A stretch of DNA of 64,000 bases from Lutibacter sp. GTDB lineage: Bacteria; Bacteroidota; Bacteroidia; Flavobacteriales; Flavobacteriaceae. The notes beneath the pieces were generated by a model that was not told the origin of the DNA, did no database searches, and saw only the letters and a program-made list of their open reading frames with translations. Positions 53,201 to 61,282 of this stretch are shown one piece after another; the stretch's first letter is position 1; each line of letters opens with the position of its first letter. Position numbers and translations under genes: made by a program. The stretch spans positions 42,024 through 106,023 of the forward strand of contig JAKIVA010000001.1 in assembly GCA_021647265.1 (NCBI GenBank), written 5' to 3'.

Positions 53201-54036
53201 GCTTCTGTTGGTAATGCTGAACTATCATCTGATAATACTAAATTTCCTGTTATTGATGTTATACGTGGCCCAAAAGCTGCAGAAGTAACCTGATACTCTC
53301 CGGTAATTGAACCTGGATAATTCACAATAAGTTTTAGATTGGTTTGAAAAGTTGTTTCACCTGTTATTCCTCCAAATATTTTTGACCAATTAGCACCTCC
53401 ATCTATTGATTTCCATAATCCATTACCATTAACACCTCCAGCTACATATGATTCACCCGTACCTAAATAAAAAATATTTGTATTATTTGGGTCATAAGTT
53501 ATAACACTTATTGCTAAATTTTGAGGCATATCAACTATTTCCCAGCTTGAGTCTTCATTGGTAATATCATTATTAACCCATAATCCTCCACTTACACCTC
53601 CTGCAAAAACTCGTTTATTTGTTACATCATTAGGGTCAAACATAATAGCTCTTGTTCTTCCTCCAACATTATTTGGCCCTCTTTCTTCCCAATTATTCCA
53701 AGCTGCAGATCCTGGAACTTTACTTACAGTGCTTTTTAAACGTAAAGACTCTTGTAATGCAAATAACCTCTCTGGGTGTGGTTTTCCTGATACAGGATCC
53801 ATAGTTAACTCCCATTGCCTTTCAAAATATTTATTGGGAGGAATTCCCTTTGTTTTCCTTTCTTTTTTTGAAAGTTGTAATGTTTTCTTAAATGGGCTGT
53901 TTTTTAAGAAATATTCGTGTTGTTTTCTGAGCTTTACAATGGTTGTTTTTGTTTTTTCTAATTTAGAATTATTAAAATTGTAAATTAGAAAGACAGCAAA
54001 GAATAGTATTAAAAAAAAAAGAAATTTATTTTTCAT
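50227..54036 (-). CDS. Giant secreted BNR/sortilin-repeat protein with inserted PA domain and T9SS type A sorting signal
   Basis: The 1269-aa product has an N-terminal hydrophobic segment (about 4-20) and the same beginning as its paralogue (FLKNSPFKKTL, GPNNVGGRTR, NKRVFAGGVSGGLWVN). BNR-like motifs follow (GLWKSIDGGANWSK, GLYKSDNEGVSWSE). A protease-associated (PA) domain is inserted at about 230-375 (VVERGNCTFVSKVKNAQDAGA). Near 985-1050 are two thrombospondin type 3 repeats with DDDNDG-like calcium loops. The last ~75 residues (VAYPNPTRGNIEIA to VKIIKQ) form the T9SS signal. Secretion to the surface is expected; function is unknown. Confidence 0.88.
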   Translation of the reverse strand: MKNKFLFFLILFFAVFLIYNFNNSKLEKTKTTIVKLRKQHEYFLKNSPFKKTLQLSKKERKTKGIPPNKYFERQWELTMDPVSGKPHPERLFALQESLRLKSTVSKVPGSAAWNNWEERGPNNVGGRTRAIMFDPNDVTNKRVFAGGVSGGLWVNNDITNEDSSWEIVDMPQNLAISVITYDPNNTNIFYLGTGESYVAGGVNGNGLWKSIDGGANWSKIFGGITGETTFQTNLKLIVNYPGSITGEYQVTSAAFGPRITSITGNLVLSDDSSALPTEACNALTNNSEISGNIAVVERGNCTFVSKVKNAQDAGAIAVLVVNNVVGPPISLGGDDSTITIPSIMISKEEGELIMQQLDNGVNVTIEAVDSPFSGSFVTPGIQHINDIKVRDIGGGNSEVYVAVGESYFSNSTPVSLLGVQEYGLYKSDNEGVSWSEVILPTTVEGNKYVPNDIEIGVDNTIWVSTNNSILFGDGGGAILSSTDGNTFTVKHAIANGSRTQISVSKLDAGIIYILAELGSGGSAPIYLAKTDDAFTTVNELTPPVDADTGIPANDFTRGQAFYNLMIEVDPVSDNIVYVGGIDLFRSSDGGTNWSQISKWSNNNNLAFLGVPTVHADHHILVFNPEDSNQGIFGTDGGIYYGNDLTNATLSTSAISSRNKNYNTLQFYNGSIGSDLSSEKLIAGAQDNGAQFINNASSGINASIRVTGGDGAYIFIDKDNEYIVTSYVYNNYFYLDYNTGAFKYTIAENDDDGDFINPAALDSDNNILYTSGNNKIYRYTLSAASATSSTMTNSLLTASPTAFKTSTFTTTTLFVGTENGKLLKLTNANIAGSIGGTVWVDITGDMFYGSISCIELGETENDIMVTFHNYGITSVYYTQDGGNTWQNKEGNLPDLPVKAVLMNPLNSNEVILGTDLGVWGTSNFNDASPTWFQSQNGMKDVQVTSFDIRKSDNMVLASTYGRGMFTAKFTVDNYNDDDDNDTVINGLDLCANTPTGEIVDANGCSESQIDDDNDGIMNNLDVCPNTPVGDVVDGTGCSIFSLPSNNFSIETISETCSNSDNGQIVIQTVESHSYVTTINGIIYNFTEDLTVDNLVPGIYNFCITVTGETYEQCFVVEVKEGTTISGKSSVTSGKATVEIEEGTAPFTIYVNGKETFETNSPIFNIDVKPGDMVEVKTAVTCEGTYSKNIELLDAIVAYPNPTRGNIEIALPISEQEVSIELYNIHSQLIFKNVYSIVYGKVQLDLTTIPSGVYIAKVILDKPLTVKIIKQ

Positions 54037-54074
54037 TGTGGTGTATTTTTAAATCAAGTAATTTGGGTTTATTT

Positions 54075-55409
54075 TTAATTTCCTGTTAGTTTTTTGTACA
54101 GTTGTAAGGCAAAACCATCGGTTAAACTAGACACATAACCACACATACTTAAAAGCCTAAGATATTGTGTTTCTTTTGGTTTCTGTACATTCTCAGGAAG
54201 CAAAGATAGTATTAATTTATCATAATTTGTTAAAGAACCTTTATGAGCGTTGTTTGTTGCTTCAATAAATACTTCTAATAATTTTGTTATTATTGTATAT
54301 CCTGCTAATTCTTTTTCAACAACTTCTCTGCTTTTATAAATTTTTTCAACACTCAATTTAATAATATCATTTATTTGAGCTTCATAATTGCATTTTTCAA
54401 GTAAAGAGTGTGGATATTCTCCTTCTAAAATTGTTGCTTCATTCTTCAAAAAAACTGTTGCTGCTTCTTTTATAAGTGTTCCTATTGCTAAAGCACGTAA
54501 ATAACTTAAACGATCTTTCTTGTATTTTAATTGATGGTATTTTTTAGAATTAATGGTGTCTTTTACTAATTTTATCAAGTATTCTAGGGCAAATTCTTCT
54601 TCAATTAGGCCTAAGTTTATACCATCTTCAAAATCGATAATAGTATAACAAATATCGTCTGCTGCTTCCACTAAATATGCCAAAGGATGTCTTTTAAATG
54701 CTACACTCCCTTTTTCTCCTGAAGTTTTCAACCCTAATTCTTGTGCCACTTCATTAAAAAAAGGTATTTCAGACTGAAAGATTCCATATTTTTTATCTGC
54801 TATTTCATTTGTAGGTTTTTTAGGTAATGACTCTTTAGGATATTTAATAAAAGCTCCAAGTGTTGCATAAGACAACCGCAAACCGCCTTCAATACCTTCT
54901 TTATTTTCTGTTAGAATTTTAAACCCGTTAGCATTCCCTTCAAAATCAATTAAATCCTGCCATTCTTTTTTATTGAGGAAGTCTTTATATTTTTGCCCAT
55001 TTCCATTCTTAAAATACTCTCCAATGGCTTTTTCACCGTTATGCCCAAAAGGAGGATTTCCAATATCATGTGCCAAAGCAGCCGTGGCAACAATAGCACC
55101 AAAATCATTCATTTTATAGCCTTGTTTAACTAAATTTGGATGCTTTTTTAGCACCTGCTCTCCAACTATTCTTCCAAGCGAACGAGCAACGACACTTACT
55201 TCTAAGCTATGTGTTAAACGCGTATGCACAAAATCGGTTTTTGAAAGAGGAACTACCTGAGTTTTATCTTGTAAACTTCTGAAGGAGTCTGAAAAAATTA
55301 TACGATCATAATCTACCTCAAAACCCAATCTTGTTTCATCTTGATTTTTTCGATGTCTAATCTCGGTATCACCAAATCGTTTTAAAGAAAGTAATTGTTC
55401 CCAATTCAT
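54075..55409 (-). CDS. dgt: Deoxyguanosinetriphosphate triphosphohydrolase-like HD protein
   Basis: From the ATG at 55407-55409 the protein is 444 aa. It has the dGTPase signature FRSLQDKTQVVPLSKTDFVHTRLTHSLEVS and the HD motif ALAHDIGNPPFGHNGE, whose His and Asp bind metal. Dgt hydrolyses dGTP to deoxyguanosine and triphosphate and so shapes the dNTP pool. The upstream in-frame TTG (55428-55430) adds seven residues but is less likely than the ATG giving MNWEQLLSLKRFGDT, the usual family start. Confidence 0.92.
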   Translation of the reverse strand: MNWEQLLSLKRFGDTEIRHRKNQDETRLGFEVDYDRIIFSDSFRSLQDKTQVVPLSKTDFVHTRLTHSLEVSVVARSLGRIVGEQVLKKHPNLVKQGYKMNDFGAIVATAALAHDIGNPPFGHNGEKAIGEYFKNGNGQKYKDFLNKKEWQDLIDFEGNANGFKILTENKEGIEGGLRLSYATLGAFIKYPKESLPKKPTNEIADKKYGIFQSEIPFFNEVAQELGLKTSGEKGSVAFKRHPLAYLVEAADDICYTIIDFEDGINLGLIEEEFALEYLIKLVKDTINSKKYHQLKYKKDRLSYLRALAIGTLIKEAATVFLKNEATILEGEYPHSLLEKCNYEAQINDIIKLSVEKIYKSREVVEKELAGYTIITKLLEVFIEATNNAHKGSLTNYDKLILSLLPENVQKPKETQYLRLLSMCGYVSSLTDGFALQLYKKLTGN

Positions 55410-55495
55410 ATTTTTATTATTTAATCGCAATATATTTAATTTAAAATAATCTCTCTTAAATTTGAATTAATAATTGATAATTAAATTATATAATT

Positions 55496-55524
55496 TTAAT
55501 TTTTAGTTAACTATTACTTAACAT
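55496..55524 (+). promoter_or_regulatory. Pho-box-like direct repeats (site 1)
   Basis: Three 7-mers, TTAATTT, TTAACTA and TTAACAT (starts 55496, 55507, 55518), repeat with an 11-bp period. The last ends 8 bp before a near -7 box (TTTATTTG, 55533-55540). This matches the layout of PhoB boxes, direct 7-mers with 4-bp spacers at the -35 position. Confidence 0.45.
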
Positions 55525-55557
55525 AGGTGCCTTTTATTTGTATAAAATTTTAGATAA

Positions 55558-55941
55558 ATGAAGTTAAAGTTACTTTTCTTTTTAACATTTATAACATTTT
55601 CTGCAAATTCACAAAATTTTAAGGTAAACTCCTTTTTTGCTGAAACCATTAAAAATGGAATTGTAAAAGGTATTGTTTTAGATGGTGAATTAGAGAAAAC
55701 GCCCCTAGTTTTTGCTAAGATAACTGTTAAAGAATTAGCAAAATCAATCAACACCAACACCAAAGGAAAATATAAACTTAAATTAAAACCTGGCACTTAT
55801 ACTTTGTTATTTGATTTTATTGGTTACGATACCAAAAAAGTAGTTAATGTTATTGTTAAAGATAATACCGAAACCAATTTAAATCAAACTTTGAATGCTT
55901 CCATCATTAATAATAATTATTCAATTACTTCACTTAATTAG
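55558..55941 (+). CDS. Secreted stand-alone carboxypeptidase-regulatory-like domain protein
   Basis: The 127-aa product has a signal peptide ending at SANSQ and one carboxypeptidase-regulatory-like beta-sandwich (about 36-110, GIVKGIVLDGEL...GKYKLKLKPGTYTLLFDFIGYDTKKV). This is the same domain that forms the N-terminus of the TonB receptor at 57490 (GKYKLKLKPGTY against GFYELKIDPGTY, FIGYDTK against FIGYETK). No barrel or plug follows. It is in the same direction as the lipoprotein/receptor pair and has a Pho-box-like promoter. It may be an accessory protein of that receptor. Confidence 0.8.
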   Translation: MKLKLLFFLTFITFSANSQNFKVNSFFAETIKNGIVKGIVLDGELEKTPLVFAKITVKELAKSINTNTKGKYKLKLKPGTYTLLFDFIGYDTKKVVNVIVKDNTETNLNQTLNASIINNNYSITSLN

Positions 55942-56037
55942 TGTCTTTTTTTGAAAGGGCACCTCTACTTTTCTAACTGCTACATATTCACACATGTAAT
56001 TGATTACCAAAACATTAGCTAAGTCACACCACTTATG

Positions 56038-56118
56038 TTAACCTTTATTTTACATTGTTAACTATTTATTAAAACTTAAAGCTGTTTAAATAACATTCAT
56101 ATAAAACACACTGATAAT
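56038..56118 (+). promoter_or_regulatory. Pho-box-like repeats, distal and proximal (site 2, weak)
   Basis: A distal pair TTAACCT (56038) and TTTACAT (56049) has the 11-bp period. A proximal ATAACAT (56090) with degenerate units at 56101 and 56112 ends 8 bp before the -7 box at 56127. This is weaker than the other sites. Confidence 0.3.
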
Positions 56119-56126
56119 ATTGGACC

Positions 56127-56134
56127 TACTTTTG
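56127..56134 (+). promoter_or_regulatory. TAnnTTTG promoter element for the lipoprotein/TonB receptor pair
   Basis: TACTTTTG ends 39 bp before the ATG at 56174. An in-frame TTG at 56120 lies upstream of it and cannot be the start of the message. Confidence 0.5.
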
Positions 56135-56173
56135 CCAATGAATTTAATAATTAAAACAATTAATTTTAAAAAA

Positions 56174-57409
56174 ATGAAAAAACTAATTATTGTATTATTT
56201 TTAACTAACCTTATTTTAACTTCATGTTCTAATATAGATACAAGCCCTATTATCCCTGTAGATAGTGCTCCAACCGAAGAAAATATTGCAGGACTAATAA
56301 GTCAAAATACAACTTGGACTAACGACAAAATATGGGTGTTAAACAACAAAGTTGTGGTTGAAGATGGAGTAACATTAACCATTGAAAAAGGAACTATAAT
56401 AAAAGGAAAAGAAGGGTCTGGATCTCTTGCTACAGCGCTAATTATTGCTAGAGGAGGGAAAATAAATGCCGTAGGCACACCTGATCAACCAATTATATTT
56501 ACTTCAATAAATGACAATATTCAACTAGGTGAAAAATTTGGCACAAATTTAACTGTAAATGACAATTCACTATGGGGAGGGGTTATAATTTTAGGAAAAG
56601 CAAAAGCTTCTTTAAGTGGTGATGTTAATGAATTTCAAATTGAAGGTATTCCTGCAAGTGATGCATTCGGACTTTATGGAGGCTTGGATGATACCGATAA
56701 TTCAGGAAATTTTGAATATATTTCTATAAGACATGGAGGTGCAGAAATTGGTGCTGGAAATGAAATAAATGGTTTAACATTAGGCGCTGTTGGAAGCGGT
56801 ACAACCATAAAAAATATTGAAATAACAGGAAATCTTGATGATGGCGTTGAATTTTTTGGAGGTACTGTTAGCCCTTCAAACATATTGGTGTGGGGGCAAG
56901 GTGATGACGGGTTAGACATTGACCAAGGTTATTCTGGAACAATTAGTAATTCAATGGTTATTGAAGGAAATACTTCTGATAGTGCATTAGAAATTGATGG
57001 AGGTGAAGGAATTTATCAGGCTCAATTTACACTAAACAATATCACTTTAAAAGGAAATCAAAATGCGCCTGGCGGAAAATATTGTGATTTAAGAAGTGGT
57101 GCTGAAGGACATTTAAACAATATTTATGCTTATGATTTTAAAACAACTTCATACGTTCGTTTAAAACAAGATAATGTTGCACAAAATTATGTTGATGGAA
57201 AAATTACTTTTAGTAATTGGGAAATTGTTTTACCTGATGGTGTTGCAATAACTGACATTTTTCAAGATCATTCAGATTCTCAAGTTGCTTCAAATATAGC
57301 GACTGATGCAACAAATTGGACAACATCGGTAACAGCTGGAAGTCAAACAGTAGGTGCGGATTTATCTGTTTTTAACTGGACATATGCAAATTACCAAGGC
57401 GCTTATTAA
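56174..57409 (+). CDS. Beta-helix-like lipoprotein paired with a TonB receptor
   Basis: From the ATG at 56174 the product is 411 aa with a lipoprotein signal (ILTSC, Cys18). The body repeats short beta strands with VEDGVTLTIEKGTIIKGKEG, then IIARGGKINAVGTPDQPIIFTS and ITGNLDDGVEFFGG. This reads as a right-handed parallel beta-helix. Relatives often lie next to TonB receptors in Bacteroidota. It probably sits on the cell surface and delivers or captures the receptor's substrate. The TonB receptor starts 80 bp downstream after an intercistronic hairpin. Confidence 0.83.
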   Translation: MKKLIIVLFLTNLILTSCSNIDTSPIIPVDSAPTEENIAGLISQNTTWTNDKIWVLNNKVVVEDGVTLTIEKGTIIKGKEGSGSLATALIIARGGKINAVGTPDQPIIFTSINDNIQLGEKFGTNLTVNDNSLWGGVIILGKAKASLSGDVNEFQIEGIPASDAFGLYGGLDDTDNSGNFEYISIRHGGAEIGAGNEINGLTLGAVGSGTTIKNIEITGNLDDGVEFFGGTVSPSNILVWGQGDDGLDIDQGYSGTISNSMVIEGNTSDSALEIDGGEGIYQAQFTLNNITLKGNQNAPGGKYCDLRSGAEGHLNNIYAYDFKTTSYVRLKQDNVAQNYVDGKITFSNWEIVLPDGVAITDIFQDHSDSQVASNIATDATNWTTSVTAGSQTVGADLSVFNWTYANYQGAY

Positions 57410-57431
57410 TACAATAAAAAATAAAAATATT

Positions 57432-57464
57432 CAAATTGCTTGCTTTTTTAAGGCAGGCAATTTG
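57432..57464 (+). promoter_or_regulatory. Intercistronic hairpin between lipoprotein and TonB receptor
   Basis: Arms 57432-57443 and 57453-57464 pair over 12 bp with one G-U position and a 9-base loop. No T-run follows, so it is more likely an mRNA-processing or stability element than a terminator. It could set unequal expression of the two proteins. Confidence 0.55.
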
Positions 57465-57489
57465 TGTGTTATCTATAACAATGTTTCAA

Positions 57490-60318
57490 ATGAAAAATAA
57501 ATTTAAGTTACTGCTAATAAGTTTTTTAATATCATTTATTGGGTGGGCTCAAACAGGTATATTAACCGGGAAAGTGATTGATGGAGATTCAAATGATCCG
57601 CTTGCGTTTGCAAATGTCATTATTCAAGGAACTTCAAAAGGTACCACCTCAGATTTTGACGGGTTTTACGAACTAAAAATAGATCCAGGAACCTATGCTA
57701 TTATTTTTTCTTTTATTGGGTATGAGACAAAAGTAATAACAGAAGTAATAATTACAGCTGATGAAATTAATAATCTTGATATTATTCTGAAGCCTGAAGG
57801 AATTAGTTTTGAAACAATTGTTATTACTGCAAAAAAGGCTAAAAATACAGAAACTGCAATTTTAAACGTTCAAAAAAAATCAGTAAATTTAATGGATGGT
57901 ATTTCTGCTCAGTCTTTTAAAAAATTAGCTGTTAGCAATGTTGCTTCGGCAGTAAAAAATGTAGCTGGAGTTTCAGTTCAAGACTCAAAATATGTTTACA
58001 TTCGTGGTTTAGGAGACAGATATACAAAGTCTATTTTAAATGGTATTGATATACCAGGCTTGGATCCAGACAGAAATACGGTACAGTTAGATATTTTTCC
58101 AACAAATATTATTGATAACGTTCAAATTTTAAAATCGTCTACTGCCGACTTATCGGCTGATTTTACTGGAGGTATGGTAAATATTATAACCAAAGATTTG
58201 CCTTCTTCTAAAAACTCAAGCTTAAGTATTGGGGGTACCTATAATCCAAGTATGCATTTCAATACTAATTATTTAAATTACAAAGGTTCTTCTACTGATT
58301 TTTTAGGTTTTGATAATGGCGATAGAGATTTACCCATATCAAGGTCACAACCTATTCCTGGTGCATATTCTAGAAACCCTGCATTAACTGCTATTACTAA
58401 AACTTTTGACCCTACTTTAAAAGCTCAAAAAGGAACAAGCGGAATGGATTTTAGTTTTGCATATACACTAGGTGATCAGTTTAATGTTGGTGAAAATAAT
58501 AAATTAGGTTACTTGGTAGCTGTTTCATACAAAAATAAAACTACTTTTTATAAAAATTATGAACGTGGATTTTATAGGAAATTTGCTGACAAATCTATAA
58601 ATGAATTAGATTTTTCAGAAAACCAAATAGGAGATTTAGGAAAAAATGAAGTGTTGTTAAGTGGTTTAGCGGGATTCACTTTTAAAACAGAAAAAAGTAA
58701 ATATAGATTGAATTTCTTACACCTTCAAAATGGAGAAACTACCGCAGGTTATTTTAAACAAATTAAAAATTTCTCAGATGCTGTAACCATTTATAAAGAT
58801 AATTTACAATATACACAACGATCAATTTCTAATGTATTGTTAAGTGGTAAACATTATAATGATGACTCTTCTTTTACTACCGAATGGAAAATTTCGCCTA
58901 CGTATTCATTCATACAAGATAAAGATGCTCGTGTAACACCATTTGAGTTTGATGAAACTACCAATACCTACTCTATTAGACCCAGTTCTGCCGGAAGCCC
59001 CAGAAGAATATGGAGAACGTTAGAAGAGTACAATATCGTTGGTAAAATAGATTTCACATATAAACATAAACTGTTTAATTATGATTCAAAATTAAAATTT
59101 GGAACAAGTTATACATATAAACTAAGAAATTTTAGTATTGATGATTACTTTTTACTAATAAGAGGTTCATCAGGAGAATCACTCAATGGAGATGCAAATT
59201 TATTGTTGGCTGATGAAAATATTTACGATGCAAACTCTGGATTAGGTACTTATGTTAAGGGGAATTATGAGCCTTCTAACACTTTTGAATCTTATAACAA
59301 TAATATTGCTGGTTACATCTCTGAATCTTTTAAGCTCATTGAAAAATTAAAAGCTGTTATGGGTTTAAGGGTAGAAAAATTCAATCAATTCTATACAGGG
59401 CAAAACAATAGTGGTTCAATAATTTATAACAATGTTGAAACAATTAGTAAATTGGATTTGTTTCCTTCTACAAACATAATTTACAGTTTGAATGATGATA
59501 TTAATTTAAGAGTTTCTTATTCAAAAACAGTTGCCAGACCTTCATTTAAAGAAGCTTCTATAACTCAAATATTTGATCCAATCACAAATTTAACTTTCAA
59601 TGGGAACATTAATTTACGCCCTTCTTATATCAATAATTTTGATATCCGCTTTGAGAAATTTGGTGAAAAAGCTCAATTAGTTGCTTTCTCTGCTTTTTAC
59701 AAAACATTTAAAGACCCCATTGAATTAACTTTCTTTAGTGCCTCTGCTCCTGATAATTTACAACCAAGAAACATTGGATCTGCTGTAGTTTATGGTATAG
59801 AAATTGACCTTCGTAAAAATTTAGATTTTATTGGAGATAACTTTAAGAATTTTACTTTTAAAATTAATACTTCGCTTATAAAATCGGAGCAAGAAATGGA
59901 TAAAAGTCCAAATGGAGAGTACGAATCTAAATTACTAAACTTAAGAGATGGAGAAACATTATCTGACAAACGCTATTTACAGGGACAATCTCCTTATTTA
60001 ATTAATGCCGGAATTAGTTATAATAACTCTGATAAAGGAATTGAAACAGGGTTGTATTTTAATGTTCAAGGTAAATCATTAGAAGTTGTTGGTATTGGAG
60101 CCATTCCTGACGTGTATGCTATGCCTTTTAATAGTTTGAATTTTACACTTAACAAATCATTTGGAGAAAACAACAAATCAAGTGTAAACATTAAATTTGG
60201 TAATATTTTAAATGATGAAAGAGAAAGTCATTATCAATCTTATAAAGCATCTGATAAAATATTTTCAAAAAGAAGGTTAGGACAAACTTTTTCTTTAGGT
60301 TATAATTTTAAGTTCTAA
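57490..60318 (+). CDS. TonB-dependent outer-membrane receptor
   Basis: From the ATG at 57490 the product is 942 aa. It has a signal peptide ending at GWAQ, a carboxypeptidase-regulatory domain (about 23-100), and a plug with VYIRGLGDRYTKSILNGIDIPG and FTGGMVNIITKDLP. The barrel ends in the terminal aromatic of GYNFKF. Two upstream ATG/TTG codons in frame are rejected because they come before the signal peptide. Its partner is a beta-helix lipoprotein, not SusD. A phosphate-related cargo is suggested by the Pho-box-like sites and the nearby Pit gene but is unproven. Confidence 0.92.
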   Translation: MKNKFKLLLISFLISFIGWAQTGILTGKVIDGDSNDPLAFANVIIQGTSKGTTSDFDGFYELKIDPGTYAIIFSFIGYETKVITEVIITADEINNLDIILKPEGISFETIVITAKKAKNTETAILNVQKKSVNLMDGISAQSFKKLAVSNVASAVKNVAGVSVQDSKYVYIRGLGDRYTKSILNGIDIPGLDPDRNTVQLDIFPTNIIDNVQILKSSTADLSADFTGGMVNIITKDLPSSKNSSLSIGGTYNPSMHFNTNYLNYKGSSTDFLGFDNGDRDLPISRSQPIPGAYSRNPALTAITKTFDPTLKAQKGTSGMDFSFAYTLGDQFNVGENNKLGYLVAVSYKNKTTFYKNYERGFYRKFADKSINELDFSENQIGDLGKNEVLLSGLAGFTFKTEKSKYRLNFLHLQNGETTAGYFKQIKNFSDAVTIYKDNLQYTQRSISNVLLSGKHYNDDSSFTTEWKISPTYSFIQDKDARVTPFEFDETTNTYSIRPSSAGSPRRIWRTLEEYNIVGKIDFTYKHKLFNYDSKLKFGTSYTYKLRNFSIDDYFLLIRGSSGESLNGDANLLLADENIYDANSGLGTYVKGNYEPSNTFESYNNNIAGYISESFKLIEKLKAVMGLRVEKFNQFYTGQNNSGSIIYNNVETISKLDLFPSTNIIYSLNDDINLRVSYSKTVARPSFKEASITQIFDPITNLTFNGNINLRPSYINNFDIRFEKFGEKAQLVAFSAFYKTFKDPIELTFFSASAPDNLQPRNIGSAVVYGIEIDLRKNLDFIGDNFKNFTFKINTSLIKSEQEMDKSPNGEYESKLLNLRDGETLSDKRYLQGQSPYLINAGISYNNSDKGIETGLYFNVQGKSLEVVGIGAIPDVYAMPFNSLNFTLNKSFGENNKSSVNIKFGNILNDERESHYQSYKASDKIFSKRRLGQTFSLGYNFKF

Positions 60319-60329
60319 AGTAATTGAAT

Positions 60330-60471
60330 AAAAAAGAGGTCGTCTGAAATGTAATTATACTTGTTATTTTTAACAAAGTGAAAATCTCAACACCTTGATA
60401 CATAGGTGTTTAATTTTAATAAGATTCTTCATTTACATTTAGAATGACACTTTTAAGACGGCCTCTTTTTT
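60330..60471. repeat. 142-bp element with 20-bp terminal inverted repeats (GAGGTCGTCT type)
   Basis: Ends 60330-60349 and 60452-60471 are inverted repeats with 18 of 20 matches, and the right end runs into T residues. The interior shares the GATTCT...AGAATGACA layout with the element at 9360-9514, so the two are divergent relatives. It lies between convergent genes and may terminate both. Confidence 0.7.
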
Positions 60472-60491
60472 TATTTTTTTGGTTTTAAACA

Positions 60492-60842
60492 TTAATTAAC
60501 CACAAGTAGTTTTTCTTCAACACCTATTAATTTGTTTTCTTTATAGGTTACAAAGTTTATTTTGTCTTTACTAAAATAAGTCCAAACACCAACTTTTTTA
60601 TTCTTATCGTAATAAGCAATTATTTTTTTATTTCCATTTATATCATAACTCACCCACATATCTTGCAATTGATTATTGCTGTTAAAATATCCTTCACGTT
60701 GAATAACATCACTATTATCAACAAAATAATATGTTGCTTTAACTAAATTATTAGAAATCTTTTCATATTCAACACGTTGTTCCTGTGAAAATGCTGTTAT
60801 ACTAAACAACAAAATTACCATACTTATAATTGCCTTCATCAT
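60492..60842 (-). CDS. Small secreted MORN/YwqK-like protein
   Basis: The 116-aa product has a signal peptide ending at AFSQ, followed by three to four short repeats of the type REGYFNSNNQLQDMWVSYDINGN and KKVGVWTYFS. This resembles MORN or YwqK-type repeats that flavobacteria carry in exported proteins. No enzyme motif is visible. A strong TATATTTG -7 box and Pho-box-like repeats lie upstream. It may act at the envelope under phosphate limitation. Function is unknown. Confidence 0.78.
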   Translation of the reverse strand: MMKAIISMVILLFSITAFSQEQRVEYEKISNNLVKATYYFVDNSDVIQREGYFNSNNQLQDMWVSYDINGNKKIIAYYDKNKKVGVWTYFSKDKINFVTYKENKLIGVEEKLLVVN

Positions 60843-60878
60843 TTTTTAAATTTTAGTTAATACTAAACTTGAACATAT

Positions 60879-60886
60879 CAAATATA
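60879..60886 (-). promoter_or_regulatory. TAnnTTTG promoter element for the MORN-like gene
   Basis: On the minus strand TATATTTG ends 36 bp before the first ATG. Confidence 0.5.
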
Positions 60887-60894
60887 TAAAATTT

Positions 60895-60934
60895 ACCTTT
60901 TATTAACGCTTTGTTAACGTTAAGTTTACATTAA
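60895..60934 (-). promoter_or_regulatory. Pho-box-like direct repeats (site 3)
   Basis: On the minus strand TTAATGT (60934-60928) and TTAACGT (60923-60917), then two degenerate units, repeat every 11 bp. The series ends 8 bp before the -7 box. Read on the plus strand the stretch is also periodic (TTAACG at 60903 and 60914, TTTACA at 60925). Confidence 0.45.
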
Positions 60935-61042
60935 GTTTTCTTAAAACAGTCGTATATAGCTTACAATCAATACATTATACATTTAATCGTTAATCTGTAG
61001 AAATTTGGTTTTTAAATAAAAAAGAAATAGGCTTTCAATAAA

Positions 61043-61239
61043 TAACGTAAGTTCGACTTAAAAAATGTAGATCCTAAAGAAAATGATATTGATTATCGGA
61101 GCACTTTGTCAGATTGAGCACAGTTGAAACCTATTTAAAAACCTTTCGACTGCGCTCAAGGAGACATTAGCGTTTTAATTTGATATTTTAAAATATTGAT
61201 TATAAGTAATTAACGTGAATTCTTATATCGAAATCACGT
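61043..61239. repeat. MITE-like repeat, copy 2 (197 bp)
   Basis: The 440-bp gap 60843-61282 has no gene. It holds promoter elements on its left and this second copy of the 18744-18938 element. The outer ends are more degenerate (AACGTAAGTTCGAC against ATCACGTT). The segment around 61129-61180 (loop plus right arm of the core hairpin) is almost identical to copy 1. The left core arm has three changes, so the 16-bp stem is imperfect here. Loss of end symmetry suggests this copy is older or decaying. Confidence 0.78.
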
Positions 61240-61282
61240 TCAATAATAAAATTTATTGTTTTTTACAGGTAGTTTGGTTACT

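Noticed and set aside
56120..56173. TTG start for the beta-helix lipoprotein
   Set aside because: The codon is upstream of the -7 box; the ATG at 56174 opens a clean lipoprotein signal.
57436..57489. Upstream starts for the second TonB receptor
   Set aside because: They would translate through the intercistronic hairpin and place 18 residues before the signal peptide.
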